64,000 nt of DNA from Actinomycetota bacterium (GCA_023379675.1 JAMCPL010000016.1:1-64000); one strand, 5' to 3'. Positions 46,243-56,361 are shown, counted from the stretch's first letter. A program made the numbers and translations. Notes: generated from the letters alone by a model not told the origin.

Positions 46243-47673
46243 TCATTCCGTGGCTCGAGACTGAGGCCTCAGCGTAGGAAAGGCGATCACGTCCCTAATG
46301 CTCGGCTGATCGGTCAGCAGCATGACAAGACGATCCATGCCCATTCCCAGACCGGCAGTGGGAGGCAGTCCATGCTCGAGCGCGTGTATGTAGTCCTCGT
46401 CCACCGTCATCGCTTCCTCGTCACCATTGGCATGCCGGAGCGCTTGCATCTCGAACCTCGACCTCTGATCATCGGGGTCAACCAGCTCCGAGAAGGCATT
46501 GGCAAGTTCCCTACCTGCTATCACCACCTCGAACCTCTCCACCAACGCCTGGTTGTCCCTGTGGCGCCGGGCAAGAGGAGAAACCTCTACGGGAAAGTCT
46601 TTCACGATCACAGGACCCCAAAGATGCGCTTCGCATGCCTTCTCATATATCTCCATCAAGAGTTTCCCGCTACCCCAACCACTCTCAGGAACAGTCCCCA
46701 GATCTCTCAGGAATTCGGTCATCACTGTAACAGGGGTATCCACTGTAAAGGCGCAACCAGTACTCTCCTCCACCAGCTCCTCCAAGGTGGCCCTCCTCCA
46801 AGGTGGCTCGAGATCCACCTCCTTGCCTTGGTAAATGATCCTGGTGGTACCCAGTAATTTCCTGGCGAGAGTACTGACGAGCGACTCCATGGACACCATG
46901 AGATCCTCGTAATCTGCATACGCTTGGTAAAGCTCCAGGATGGTGAACTCAGGGTTATGCCTGGGCGATATTCCCTCGTTCCGGAAGACCCGGCCAATCT
47001 CGAACACCTTTTCGAAACCTCCGACCACCAGGCGTTTCAGGTAGAGCTCCGGCGCTATACGGAGGTAGAGATCCATGTCCAGCGCATTATGGTGAGTTAC
47101 GAAGGGTCTAGCCAGCGCGCCGCCTGCAATAGGATGTAGCATGGGTGTCTCCACCTCGACGAACCCTTCCTCCTCCAACATCCTCCTGGTCTCACTTATT
47201 ATGGTAGAACGCGACTGGAGTATCTCACGAGAGCGTGCGTTGGCCCACAGATCCACCTCCCGTTGCCTGTAACGGATCTCCACGTCGGTGATGCCGCGCC
47301 ACTTGTCTCCGAACGGCAGCCTGGCCTCGGCCAGCATCACCCAGTCCTCCACCAGTATCGACAACTCGCCCCGCTTTGTCTTCACCACCTTGCCATTGGC
47401 CCCTATCCAATCGCCGAGAGAAAGCCTGGTGAACTCCTTGAACTTTGCCGTGGTAGCTGCACGGGCAAATAGCTGTACCTGCCCGGAGGAATCCACCAGG
47501 GTCACAAAAGCGATCTTCCCCTGGCTTCTGACGAGCATCGCCCTGCCGGCCACGCTGTGACGCACTTCGGTCTCTTCTTCGGCAGCCAGGTCCGAGAACT
47601 GGTCATGCAGCAAAGCGGCGGTCGTGGTTCTCTCGTAACGGTACGGTATGCAAGATGATGGGTCTTCAGCCAT
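46243..47673 (-). CDS. lysS: lysyl-tRNA synthetase, class II
   Basis: Charges tRNA-Lys. The N-terminal OB fold begins GRAMLVRSQGKIAFVTLVDS. Class II motif 2 is VFRNEGISPRHNPEFTILEL and motif 3 is GLGMGMDRLVMLLTDQPSIR. ATG 47673 was chosen; it overlaps the coaX end by 8 nt, while the GTG at 47679 is in the same frame. The N-terminal extension of eukaryotic enzymes is absent. The order panC-panD-...-coaX-lysS is a known actinobacterial arrangement. Confidence 0.95.
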   Translation of the reverse strand: MAEDPSSCIPYRYERTTTAALLHDQFSDLAAEEETEVRHSVAGRAMLVRSQGKIAFVTLVDSSGQVQLFARAATTAKFKEFTRLSLGDWIGANGKVVKTKRGELSILVEDWVMLAEARLPFGDKWRGITDVEIRYRQREVDLWANARSREILQSRSTIISETRRMLEEEGFVEVETPMLHPIAGGALARPFVTHHNALDMDLYLRIAPELYLKRLVVGGFEKVFEIGRVFRNEGISPRHNPEFTILELYQAYADYEDLMVSMESLVSTLARKLLGTTRIIYQGKEVDLEPPWRRATLEELVEESTGCAFTVDTPVTVMTEFLRDLGTVPESGWGSGKLLMEIYEKACEAHLWGPVIVKDFPVEVSPLARRHRDNQALVERFEVVIAGRELANAFSELVDPDDQRSRFEMQALRHANGDEEAMTVDEDYIHALEHGLPPTAGLGMGMDRLVMLLTDQPSIRDVIAFPTLRPQSRATE

Positions 47674-48535
47674 GTCCACTCATACTACGGCGATACACCA
47701 GCCTGAGGCCATATAGTGTAAGCCAGGGATCGAGATGCTCCACAGCCTTGCAGTATGGAACCACCAATTCAGCAAGCCCACCCGTGGCCACCACCGTCGC
47801 GTGCCCTCCGAGTTCCTCGCGGAACAACCCACACATGGTATCCAGTTGCCCTGCAAACCCGTAGAGTACCCCGGACCGGATGGATTCCGCCGTCGATCTT
47901 CCGATCACCGACTTTGGCTGAGTGAGCACGACCTGGCTGAGAGCGGCAGCATGAGCAAAGAGGGCATCCATGCTGATAGACACTCCCGGCATTATCGCTC
48001 CTCCGAGGTACTCCCCGCCCGCGGATATGCCGTCCAGAGTGGTGGCGGTGCCCAGATCAGCCACTATGCAGGGACCTCCGTAAAGATTGTACGCGCCGAT
48101 GGCGTTGGCAATCCTATCAGGCCCTACCTCTCTCGGGTCCTCGTACAGTATAGGCATGCCGGAACGGAATCCCGGTTCCAGCACCACCAGTCTCACGCCG
48201 GGCAGCCACTTAGCGGCCATCGCACGCAAGGAGGCAGCGGCATTCGGAACAGATGAGGTGACCGCTATGCCATCCACGACATCCTTGATGTCCATCCCTG
48301 CAAGCCTGAGCAGGTTTGAGAAACTCATCGCGTACTCGTCCGCGGTATGTTCGGGAACAGTAGAGATACGCCAATGATGCACAAGGGTATCCGGGATCGG
48401 GCCGGTACCTCGAAAACTTATATCACTCGCTGAGTTTATATCGTCTCGCGGGTCATTCTCACCCGGCAGGCTCTCCTCGAGGTGGAACAGGCCGATCACC
48501 GTCTCGGTGTTCCCGATATCTACAGCCAGCAGCAC
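47666..48535 (-). CDS. coaX: type III pantothenate kinase
   Basis: Phosphorylates pantothenate, the first committed step to CoA. MLLAVDIGNTETVIGLFH is the phosphate-binding motif, GPDRIANAIGAYNLYGGPC and CIVADLGTATTLDGISAGGE are the other ASKHA signatures. A polar insert of about 30 residues (about 22-50) is longer than in standard CoaX. It lies downstream of panC and panD in the same operon, so pantothenate synthesis and use are encoded together. Confidence 0.94.
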   Translation of the reverse strand: MLLAVDIGNTETVIGLFHLEESLPGENDPRDDINSASDISFRGTGPIPDTLVHHWRISTVPEHTADEYAMSFSNLLRLAGMDIKDVVDGIAVTSSVPNAAASLRAMAAKWLPGVRLVVLEPGFRSGMPILYEDPREVGPDRIANAIGAYNLYGGPCIVADLGTATTLDGISAGGEYLGGAIMPGVSISMDALFAHAAALSQVVLTQPKSVIGRSTAESIRSGVLYGFAGQLDTMCGLFREELGGHATVVATGGLAELVVPYCKAVEHLDPWLTLYGLRLVYRRSMSGHG

Positions 48536-48580
48536 CTTACAGTCCTGACCTTACGATAACCTTGCAACGACCTTGCAATC

Positions 48581-49483
48581 CTATCCCGCCGGCGCGACCG
48601 GAATATCCAGCCCCAGATCGACCGCCGGTGACGAATGCGTAAGGGCGCCTACCGATATGAAGTCGGTGCCTGCAGCGGCGTAAAGTGGCGCTGCCTCCAA
48701 GGTGACGCCACCTGATACCTCCACCAGTACGCGCTTCCCGCCGGCTCGCGAGCGCAACTCCACTACGCAGGCAGCCACCTCGTCAGGAGTCATATTGTCG
48801 AGTAACACCATCGTTGCGCCGGCATCTTGAGCTTTGATCGCTTGTTCAATCGTATCGCACTCCACCTCCACCAGCTTGAATGGCCACAGTTCACGTGCCC
48901 TGGCAACCACTTCGGTAATGGACGACCCGACCAAATGATTGTCCTTCACGAGCACGGCTTCTGAAAGATTACCCCTGTGGTTCTTGCCACCGCCGGCCCG
49001 GACAGCCGCTTTCTCCAGTGCCCTCAGCCCTGGAGTGGTCTTGCGCGTGTCGAGCACTGCCGTAATCTGGCTGGCCCGCGATACCGCCTCAACAAACCTG
49101 CCTGCCAGCGTAGCCACCCCTGAGAGATGGCACAGAAAATTGAGCGCCGTCCTCTCCGCTGTAAGGATGGATCGTAAAGGACCGGCCACTTCCGCAACCA
49201 CTGATCCCCTGGTTATCCTGCCTCCGTCGGGAATCTTCCAATCGACCGCTATCGAGCTGTCGACCTGATGAAATGACTCTACAGCGCAGACACCGCCAGC
49301 CACTATACCATCCTCGCGGGATACTATATGTAGCTGTGCGCTGCGATCGCCAGGCACCAGCTTCGCAGTAGCATCGCCGAGTGGGAGAAGATCCTCCGCC
49401 AGCGCAAGCGCAACCGCTTGGCGGACGGCCAATATCGGGGGGTCGTATCCGCTACTCGTCATCTCTCCGTCCTGATCACCCAT
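48581..49483 (-). CDS. nadC: quinolinate phosphoribosyltransferase
   Basis: Converts quinolinate and PRPP to nicotinate mononucleotide. The 300 residues contain LNFLCHLSGVATLAGRFVE, the substrate-binding VLDTRKTTPGLRALEKAAVR and GGGKNHRGNLSEAVLVKDNH, and TMVLLDNMTPDEVAACV. It follows nadB by 3 nt. nadA, which makes quinolinate with NadB, is not in the window. Confidence 0.96.
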   Translation of the reverse strand: MGDQDGEMTSSGYDPPILAVRQAVALALAEDLLPLGDATAKLVPGDRSAQLHIVSREDGIVAGGVCAVESFHQVDSSIAVDWKIPDGGRITRGSVVAEVAGPLRSILTAERTALNFLCHLSGVATLAGRFVEAVSRASQITAVLDTRKTTPGLRALEKAAVRAGGGKNHRGNLSEAVLVKDNHLVGSSITEVVARARELWPFKLVEVECDTIEQAIKAQDAGATMVLLDNMTPDEVAACVVELRSRAGGKRVLVEVSGGVTLEAAPLYAAAGTDFISVGALTHSSPAVDLGLDIPVAPAG

Positions 49484-49486
49484 GCT

Positions 49487-51361
49487 CTATGTCCTCTCTC
49501 CATGCACTATCCTTGTGATCCCTGAATCGGCTGCGAATGGATACTCTACCCGAGCATGAGCCCCTCTGGTCTCCCTGCGATAGAAGGCGGAACGGGTCAG
49601 GGCGCCGGCGACAGTGCACAGATTGCACAGCTCGGCATAATCACGCATCGCCGCATGGTCGCGCCTGATCACCTGCGCAGTGCCACTACGTCCCGTGCTG
49701 GCACGGTCCCCGTCGCTATAGCCGCCATGCAACATGGCCCCAACAGCAGAAGAAGGTGCAGCAGGAACAGTAGTGCCAGAATTTGAACCCATCTCGGCGC
49801 CAGATACGGTGCCGGCACTTGCACGAAGTGTATCGACAATCACATGGGCAGTCTCCTCCAGGCTCTCTGCAGAACGCAATACGCCTGCACCACGTGTCAT
49901 GGCATCCTGAAAGTGCGAGCGTATCTTTGCGATGTCATTACTTTCCACCCCCTCCAGCCCGCTCCCAGTACCAGCGCCCAGAGCAGTATCTGTACCGTAA
50001 GCGCCCCTGTGATATACGCTCCCATACATAGACATATCCGGTATGGGAATATCAATACCGAGCAGTTCCGCCTGCTCCTCCTCCAACTCTGCTATCGTCT
50101 TGCAGCCAACCCTGCTCGGCACGCCCATCCAGCCTCTCATGGCTCCAGTGGCTTCAGCGCGGTCTTTGCCAGCGACAATAGCTCGAGCTGCTCTGAGGCC
50201 ATACACTAGACCTTCCAACAGCGAGTTCGACGCCAAGCGGTTAGCACCGTGCACGCCGGTACAGGAAACCTCACCTGCCGCGAAAAGCCCTGCACAAGCA
50301 GTAGCACCATCAAGATCGGTAAGCAACCCACCTGAAATATAGTGCGCTGCCGGGGCAACGGGAAGCCAATCCGTCGCCGGATCGAGTCGAGCGGCACCGA
50401 GCGCCTCCGCTATCGTAGGGAAACGTATCGCAAAGTCCGAGAGCTGCGTAGCATCCAACCACAGATGAAACACTCCCTGCTCGATCATCTTATGAGCCAT
50501 TGCCCTGCTCACCTGGTCACGAGGCAGCAGCTCGTCGACCCACCTATTCCCATCCCTGTCGCGCAGCACGGCGCCATGGCCACGCAGCGCTTCCGACAGC
50601 AGCGGGCGGGGTATCCCGGGATAGTACAGTGCAGTGGGATGGAACTGGAAGAACTCCAGATCGGCAACGGGAACACCTGCCCTCAACGCCATAGCCACAC
50701 CGTCTCCCGTAGCCTCCAGCGGGTTGGTGGTGACCGAGTAAAGCTGCCCAGCTCCCCCGGTAGCCAGAAGAACCACTCCTGCCCTTACCTCGCGCTGATT
50801 CTCTGAAGCATCCACGCAATGGACTCCCTTGCAGCGCCCATCCTCGATGATCAGATCCAAGCTGAACCAACCCTCCATGATGGCTAGATCGCTATCACGC
50901 ACCGCCTCGACAAGCGCACGCTCCACCTCGGCTCCCGTCGCCACACCACCGGCATGGAGCACCCTGGCGGTGGAATGGCCTCCCTCCCTGGCTCTAAGGT
51001 AATTACCAATCGTGTCGCGATCAAACATCATGCCTGCACCGATGAGTTTCACGATAGCATCGGGCCCTTCTTCCACAAGTACCCTGACAGCATCCAGGTC
51101 ACACAGATCGTGTCCGGCGGCAAGAGTATCTGCAATGTGGAGATCTGCGCTGTCCTCATCACCAGGCAGCACCGCAGCAATACCGCCCTGGGCCCAGCGG
51201 GTCGCCGACTGGCTCAATTCACCCTTGGTGAGTACGCCGGCTCGTAACCCTTCCACCCTGCTCAACCCGAGAGCGGCAAACAGACCAGCCACCCCACTGC
51301 CCACCACCAGTACGTCGAAGGATACCGCTCCCTGGTCGCCGGCATGTGGCATGCCACTCAT
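49487..51361 (-). CDS. nadB: L-aspartate oxidase
   Basis: FAD enzyme that makes iminoaspartate for NAD synthesis. The 624 residues contain the dinucleotide motif [39 protein letters not shown], the active-site regions [14 protein letters not shown] and [20 protein letters not shown], and [19 protein letters not shown]. About 60 residues rich in Gly/Ser/Thr are inserted before the C-terminal helical domain ([14 protein letters not shown]), longer than in E. coli. Its ATG overlaps the panD stop (ATGA), so it is coupled to panD. Confidence 0.95.
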   Translation of the reverse strand: MSGMPHAGDQGAVSFDVLVVGSGVAGLFAALGLSRVEGLRAGVLTKGELSQSATRWAQGGIAAVLPGDEDSADLHIADTLAAGHDLCDLDAVRVLVEEGPDAIVKLIGAGMMFDRDTIGNYLRAREGGHSTARVLHAGGVATGAEVERALVEAVRDSDLAIMEGWFSLDLIIEDGRCKGVHCVDASENQREVRAGVVLLATGGAGQLYSVTTNPLEATGDGVAMALRAGVPVADLEFFQFHPTALYYPGIPRPLLSEALRGHGAVLRDRDGNRWVDELLPRDQVSRAMAHKMIEQGVFHLWLDATQLSDFAIRFPTIAEALGAARLDPATDWLPVAPAAHYISGGLLTDLDGATACAGLFAAGEVSCTGVHGANRLASNSLLEGLVYGLRAARAIVAGKDRAEATGAMRGWMGVPSRVGCKTIAELEEEQAELLGIDIPIPDMSMYGSVYHRGAYGTDTALGAGTGSGLEGVESNDIAKIRSHFQDAMTRGAGVLRSAESLEETAHVIVDTLRASAGTVSGAEMGSNSGTTVPAAPSSAVGAMLHGGYSDGDRASTGRSGTAQVIRRDHAAMRDYAELCNLCTVAGALTRSAFYRRETRGAHARVEYPFAADSGITRIVHGERT

Positions 51362-51744
51362 TCCCAGCTACGCGAAGCGGGTTCGAGCACCGCTGAGATT
51401 GCTGGAAGCGGGCCGTTCGATGCATCGACATGTACCACTATCGGGTGGTATCCCTCCAATTCGGCCTGTTCGTAGTCTGCATAAGCCAAGATTATCACCT
51501 TGTCGCCCGGATGGACCAACCTGGCTGCCGCACCATTCAGGCAGATCTGAGCGGCGGCACCCTTGATAGCGTATGTCTCGAAACGAGCACCATTATCGAT
51601 ATCAAGCACCGCGACCTGTTCATTCTCCAGTATGTCCGCCAGCTCCATCAGCACGGGATCTATACTGACGGATCCCACGTAATCAAGGTTGGCTCCCGTT
51701 ACGGTAGCCCTGTGTATCTTCGATTTGAGCATACGCCTTCTCAT
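51358..51744 (-). CDS. panD: aspartate 1-decarboxylase
   Basis: Makes beta-alanine for pantothenate. A self-processing pyruvoyl enzyme. [20 protein letters not shown] is the start of the fold and the cleavage site is Gly-Ser in [23 protein letters not shown] and [16 protein letters not shown] are typical. I chose ATG 51744, 12 nt after GGAGG; ATG 51732 is also possible. It follows the panC fusion by 18 nt and overlaps nadB, forming a pan-nad operon. Confidence 0.95.
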   Translation of the reverse strand: MRRRMLKSKIHRATVTGANLDYVGSVSIDPVLMELADILENEQVAVLDIDNGARFETYAIKGAAAQICLNGAAARLVHPGDKVIILAYADYEQAELEGYHPIVVHVDASNGPLPAISAVLEPASRSWE

Positions 51745-51762
51745 GATTCGCGGCAACCTCCG

Positions 51763-53565
51763 TTACGCAACATCCACCATACCTGCCGTACCTACCGCTC
51801 CTACTGCCTGCGCCACCGGTATCTTCACGCCGATATTATCGATCAGACGTACGCTGCCGACCCGGGCCGCCACAAGCAGGCGCAACTCGCCGGCCACTGC
51901 CATTTCCATGCCAGGGGGTGTAGGCGTGAGAAAGCGTGGGGGGGCGTGAGTATGAATGGATACCAGGGGGTGCGAGGGATGCAGCAAATCGAAAGTATCC
52001 GACCGTACCACCTCGGCATAATCCAGCGACACCCCATCCTCCTTGCTCATCTCACCGATCATGGCATCTCTTATGGAGATAATCAGATCGGGCGCCGTCC
52101 ATGGCGATCCCATGCTTACAGCTGTTCTCTCGCCCGCCTTCAGCGCACGGTACAGGCAGCGAGCAACCTTCCTCATCTCCGGCGACAGGCGCTTGTTCCG
52201 ACTTGAAAGAGCAATGCCATCGTAGTCCCTCACCGTCGGGCAGGCCACCACATCCACCGGGAAGCACAGATCCCTCACCATCTGGCGCACCACCATGACC
52301 TGCTGGTAGTCCTTCTCGCCGAAGTAGGCCCTGCATCTACCTGCGAGGGCAAACAGCTTTGCCACAACGGTTGCCACCCCGTCAAAATGTCCCGGCCTTG
52401 AAGCTCCTTCGAGCACTTCGCTTATCCCGCTCACATGCACCACCCCTGCAGGATTGGCCGGGTAACCTGGATACATCTGGCCCACGCTTGGCGCGAATAC
52501 AATACCGGCCCCGTGACTACGGGCAATCTCGATGTCTGCGTCGAGATCACGGGGGTAGCTGTCAAGATCGGAAGGATCATCGAATTGCAGAGGATTGACA
52601 AATATCGTAACAACCGCTACGTCACATTCCCTGCTGGCACGATCTATCAATGAAGCATGGCCTGCATGCAGTGCACCCATGGTCGGCACCAGCCCGATGG
52701 AAAGCCCCTCATTGCGTAACCGGTCCAGAGTGGGCTGCAACTCCTGAGCGCTTTTGATCACTTGCACCTGCCCTGCCACGGGGTGGCGACCACGATAACG
52801 GGAGGCGGGGGCACGGGAAGAAAGTGCTGCACCTGGCAACTCCAGCGTGTGTCCGAGTAGTCCATCCACAAGGCGCAATCCAGCCATGTACAGATCCTTC
52901 TCGCCAGGTTCGAGTGCGGCGAGATGCCTTACCAGCGTTTCAGCGTCACCCCTTGCCGCAGGTCCAGTGAGCGCACCAGCCGGTCCTAGATGTCTCACAT
53001 CATCAAGAGCAAAGCCGGCTAGGTCAAGGAAAGGCGCCAGATCAAGGCCTGCAGCAGTGGCGATCCTCTCCACCTGGCTCATCAGGGCAACCAGATGGTT
53101 TGCCGCTACGCATCCAGCGGCATGATACAAGACTCTCGAAGCATCATCCACATGGATGGCCCTCCCACGGAGATTGCCAACCATCTCCGCCACTTCAACC
53201 ACCCGAGGATCTCCTGCAACCGCAAAGGTGATGCCACCCAGCAATCGCTCCCTACCGGTATCCGGGTCGGGCAACGACGCCAGAGGATGGAGCGACGCTC
53301 TATTGGGATGAGGATAGAGCACATCCAGGCCAGTGGCCCCTGAAAGATGCACCACAATTGCACCCTCATCAGGTTCAATTGCACCAGCAACAGATTCAAT
53401 CGCCCTATCGGGAACTGCCAGCAACAGGACATCGGTATTACGAGCCATCCCGCTGAGAGCCATATCGCGGCCGAACGGTCCCTCGACCGGATAACCCACT
53501 TCTTTCAATGCTGATGCAAACGACAATCCGGCCCTGCCCGCACCAACTATTCGGACACTTTTCAT
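51763..53565 (-). CDS. panC: fusion of Rossmann/DUF2520 reductase-like protein and pantothenate synthetase
   Basis: A single 600-residue chain. Residues 1-255 are a reductase-like protein: Rossmann motif VRIVGAGRAGLSFASALKEV, then VLLLAVPDRAIESVAGAI and the DUF2520 helical domain with YHAAGCVAANHLVALMSQVE. Residues 268-600 are PanC, which joins pantoate and beta-alanine with ATP: VPTMGALHAGHASLIDRA (HIGH-like, 300-303), FVNPLQFDDPSDLDSYPRD, GEKDYQQVMVVRQMVRDL and IALSSRNKRLS (KMSKS-like). In mycobacteria the DUF2520 gene (Rv3603c) is separate and just upstream of panC. The fusion suggests a shared step such as ketopantoate reduction, but that is inference. Confidence 0.92.
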   Translation of the reverse strand: MKSVRIVGAGRAGLSFASALKEVGYPVEGPFGRDMALSGMARNTDVLLLAVPDRAIESVAGAIEPDEGAIVVHLSGATGLDVLYPHPNRASLHPLASLPDPDTGRERLLGGITFAVAGDPRVVEVAEMVGNLRGRAIHVDDASRVLYHAAGCVAANHLVALMSQVERIATAAGLDLAPFLDLAGFALDDVRHLGPAGALTGPAARGDAETLVRHLAALEPGEKDLYMAGLRLVDGLLGHTLELPGAALSSRAPASRYRGRHPVAGQVQVIKSAQELQPTLDRLRNEGLSIGLVPTMGALHAGHASLIDRASRECDVAVVTIFVNPLQFDDPSDLDSYPRDLDADIEIARSHGAGIVFAPSVGQMYPGYPANPAGVVHVSGISEVLEGASRPGHFDGVATVVAKLFALAGRCRAYFGEKDYQQVMVVRQMVRDLCFPVDVVACPTVRDYDGIALSSRNKRLSPEMRKVARCLYRALKAGERTAVSMGSPWTAPDLIISIRDAMIGEMSKEDGVSLDYAEVVRSDTFDLLHPSHPLVSIHTHAPPRFLTPTPPGMEMAVAGELRLLVAARVGSVRLIDNIGVKIPVAQAVGAVGTAGMVDVA

Positions 53566-53662
53566 CCAGTTCCTTTCTGCGCTACAGTCCTCTTCAAGGT
53601 ACCGGTCGCGTCAAGTCATCCTTCAACCAGTCCACGGCCGACCGACCATACGACCGACCATG

Positions 53663-54190
53663 TCATGCCATGGAACTCCTGCCATTCATCGTATCACCAC
53701 GGCCACCCGACCGCCAGCCGCTCGCTGGCACGGTGCCAAACTTCCATACTCGCCCTGTCGCCCTCTGGAACACATCCTCCGGAACGAGGCCGGGCTCCAG
53801 ATCCCTGAGAGGCGCCAGTACAAACTTTCGCTCCCACATACGCGGATGCGGTACCACCAGATCCCCCGTTGCAACCGTCTCTCCCTCCACCAGCAGGATG
53901 TCCACATCCAAAGTACGTGCACCATGATGCTCCCCGCGTACCCTGCCCGCCCTGGTCTCCAACTCGTGACAGAGCATGAGCAACCCCCTTGCAGGTAGGT
54001 CCGTCACCAATCGGACAACCATGTTCAGATACGGACCCTGACCTGATGGTCCTCCCAGCGGCTCCGTCTCGTAGACAGGCGACAGAGATGTCTCTCCCTG
54101 CTCTCCCTGGATGGCCTGAACCGCTTCCCGGAGGTAGCCCAGGCGATCCCCCAGGTTGGACCCGAGCCCCAGGAATACATTCCTCACCAT
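53663..54190 (-). CDS. folK: 2-amino-4-hydroxy-6-hydroxymethyldihydropteridine pyrophosphokinase
   Basis: Transfers pyrophosphate to the pterin before dihydropteroate synthase. VFLGLGSNLGDRLGYLREAV, YETEPLGGPSGQGPYLNMVV and RTLDVDILLVEGE with HPRMWERKFVLAPL are the HPPK signatures. The C-terminal 20 residues after DVFQRATGRVWKFG are extra. It starts 13 nt after the folB stop and so belongs to the same operon. Confidence 0.94.
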   Translation of the reverse strand: MVRNVFLGLGSNLGDRLGYLREAVQAIQGEQGETSLSPVYETEPLGGPSGQGPYLNMVVRLVTDLPARGLLMLCHELETRAGRVRGEHHGARTLDVDILLVEGETVATGDLVVPHPRMWERKFVLAPLRDLEPGLVPEDVFQRATGRVWKFGTVPASGWRSGGRGDTMNGRSSMA

Positions 54191-54203
54191 CGCCCGCCAA
54201 GAT

Positions 54204-54704
54204 TCACCGCCGCTCCCCGGGCATCTCCACGGTTACTCCGACGCCACCTACGTGGTACTCGATCGGAGGGTGGAGTTTACGCACTGTGACCGCCACGTAT
54301 CCCACTTTATCCCCATACTCGTTTCTTATACGCTTCACAATGGAGCCGGCAAGCAACTCCAGCAGCTTATGAGGTGGGCCTTCCAGCACCTCTACAGCCA
54401 ATGCCACGATAGCGCCGTAATCCAAAGTATCGGAAATATCATCTGTGGAATATGCATTACTGCCACTTAGCTCCACCAGCATATCAATCTCGAAAGGTTG
54501 CGCACGCTCCCGCTCCTCCGGGGTAAGGCCATGCCTTCCCAGGACACGTATGCCGTCAATGGCAATGGTGGTTCCCGTTACGGCTAGGCGCGACGCTGTA
54601 TGAGCAGGAGGACCTACGAGAACAGGAGCGCTTCCGGAGGTTGCTGCCAGGGAACGATCAGCTGGCGGGCTGGTGGTCGGCGGGCCGTCAGCTGGGCGCA
54701 TCAT
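54204..54704 (-). CDS. folB: dihydroneopterin aldolase
   Basis: Releases glycolaldehyde from dihydroneopterin in folate synthesis. The core begins AIDGIRVLGRHGLTPEERER and has DYGAIVALAVEVLEGPPHKL (catalytic region), LLELLAGSIVKRI and VRKLHPPIEYHVGGVGVTVE. The first 40 residues are Pro/Ala/Ser-rich and not part of the family, so the start at ATG 54704 is uncertain; it overlaps the previous gene by 17 nt. folK follows directly. Confidence 0.92.
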   Translation of the reverse strand: MMRPADGPPTTSPPADRSLAATSGSAPVLVGPPAHTASRLAVTGTTIAIDGIRVLGRHGLTPEERERAQPFEIDMLVELSGSNAYSTDDISDTLDYGAIVALAVEVLEGPPHKLLELLAGSIVKRIRNEYGDKVGYVAVTVRKLHPPIEYHVGGVGVTVEMPGERR

Positions 54705-55212
54705 GCAAACCGATGATGGATGCCACGGCGATGATCTTCCTGCCCTCCGAGGAGAGATGCACCTTGGTAAGCTTCTCCATGACTTCGATCACCTGGATAT
54801 TGGTGGCCAATCGCTTCGACCACAAAAGGTACCCACCCATAGCTCCCACCAGCCTGTCATCCACCCCGTCTGCATGCAGGAGTATCTTCTCTCCGGCAGA
54901 TATCAAGCGATCCATGCTCGAGTAGAGTACCTTCAACGACACGGCGCCGTTACTGCCATAATAGAGCGGTATATGCGAATACGGCATACCGCCCTCTTCA
55001 TATGCAGCCAAGTTGTGAGGGGACTGCAGTAGGGAGACTATCCTGGTAAAACCATTCACCCGTAGCCATATGATCTCCTCCTCACGCCTCACCTTACGGT
55101 GCGCTGACCCGGAACCGCCCGGTCTCTCGCTTATAGCCACTTGGTCGAGCAGCACCCACTTGAAGTTTCTTGGCTCTATGCCATCCGCCCATTTTCCCCG
55201 CAACGTCGTCAT
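54688..55212 (-). CDS. tyrosine/dual-specificity phosphatase-like protein lacking the catalytic Cys
   Basis: A 174-residue protein with the fold order of small dual-specificity phosphatases: EEEIIWLRVNGFTRIVSLLQ, SPHNLAAYEEGGMPYSHIPL and then ILLHADGVDDRLVGAMGGYL. The last segment aligns with the P-loop HCx5R, but residue 114 is Ala where the nucleophilic Cys should be (H113, A114, R120). It should therefore be inactive, perhaps a phosphopeptide- or pterin-phosphate-binding protein. ATG 55212 follows GAGGAT. It is the first gene of the folate-pantothenate-NAD operon and is divergent from tilS. Confidence 0.6.
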   Translation of the reverse strand: MTTLRGKWADGIEPRNFKWVLLDQVAISERPGGSGSAHRKVRREEEIIWLRVNGFTRIVSLLQSPHNLAAYEEGGMPYSHIPLYYGSNGAVSLKVLYSSMDRLISAGEKILLHADGVDDRLVGAMGGYLLWSKRLATNIQVIEVMEKLTKVHLSSEGRKIIAVASIIGLHDAPS

Positions 55213-55304
55213 ACAATCCTCATCCAACAAGTTTAGCAGGCGGCACCTATACTGTCTATGGGGCCGCTGGCAGGCAACGTCGTGCCGGGCGGTACTATAT
55301 CTGT

Positions 55305-56222
55305 ATGCATCCTGTAAGTGAACATGCCGTCCATGGCAGTGCCGTATGTAGACGGTACGCCAATTCCCTGCTGGAGCGTTGTACGATGCCTCCTGCAGGT
55401 TCCCATATCGACTGTGCGGTGTCTGGAGGGCCGGATTCCGTAGCCCTGATGATACTGGCCGTCCATGCGGGGTGTGAAGTGACCGCTATTCATGTAGATC
55501 ACGGCTTGAGGGAAGGATCAGGTAGAGAGGCGGGTGTCGTGGCGAGCATAGCGTCGAGATTTGGGGCAGGCTTCGAGGCGGCACAAGTAGACATTACCAA
55601 CGGAGCCAATCTGGAGGCCAGGGCCAGGGATGCACGTATGAAAGCTCTGCCGGCTGGGGTGTCCACCGGACACACCATGGATGACCAGGCGGAGACGGTT
55701 CTCATGTCGTTGCTGCGCGGCTCGGGCCTGGATGGCGTGTCCGCCATGAAGCCCGGTGTGCGTCACCCAATATTGAATTTACGCAGGGCGGAGACGATCC
55801 AGCTTTGCAAGATGCTAGGCGTGGAGACCGTGGACGATCCGACCAACACCGACAACCGATTCCTGCGCAACAGGGTAAGACATCAGCTTATCCCGCTCTG
55901 TTGCGAGATTGCCAGTAGGGATGTGGTGCCGTTGCTGGCACGCCACGCCTTGCTTGCACGAGAGGAATCGGATTTCCTGGATGATTTGGCGAAGGACATA
56001 GATCCTTGCGATGTAAACGCCTTGAATGGCGCCGGCAAGGTTATTGCCCGGCGGGCAATCAGGGAATGGTTGCGTTCCGGAGAATATCGCTATCCTCCTG
56101 ACCTGGCCGGAGTGGAGCGGGTGTTGTCGGTGGCTGCTGGCGAATGCGAGGGGACTGATGTCGTGCCGGGCATCCATGTGAGCCGTTCCAGAGGCATGCT
56201 GACCAAGACCCGCTACGAGTAA
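55305..56222 (+). CDS. tilS: tRNA(Ile)-lysidine synthetase
   Basis: Modifies C34 of tRNA-Ile(CAU) to lysidine so that it reads AUA. The PP-loop is CAVSGGPDSVALMILAVHAG, followed by TAIHVDHGLREGSGREAGVV and TGHTMDDQAETVLMSLLRGS. VDDPTNTDNRFLRNRVRHQL is the tRNA-contact region. The length (305 residues) fits the short actinobacterial form without the C-terminal domains. ATG 55305 lies 6 nt after TACTAT, so the mRNA may be leaderless. It heads tilS-hpt-folE-folP. Confidence 0.93.
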   Translation: MHPVSEHAVHGSAVCRRYANSLLERCTMPPAGSHIDCAVSGGPDSVALMILAVHAGCEVTAIHVDHGLREGSGREAGVVASIASRFGAGFEAAQVDITNGANLEARARDARMKALPAGVSTGHTMDDQAETVLMSLLRGSGLDGVSAMKPGVRHPILNLRRAETIQLCKMLGVETVDDPTNTDNRFLRNRVRHQLIPLCCEIASRDVVPLLARHALLAREESDFLDDLAKDIDPCDVNALNGAGKVIARRAIREWLRSGEYRYPPDLAGVERVLSVAAGECEGTDVVPGIHVSRSRGMLTKTRYE

Positions 56223-56361
56223 GTGCACAACGGCGGTATCTTGTGTAGGATGATCCGCGGTGGTGATGTCGCCCGTGGAAGCATGGAGTCATGGATGCCT
56301 CGAGCGTTGGAGCCGTGTCATCACTTGTATCTGGATAGCGGAGATAGCGGAGGTAATTGCC

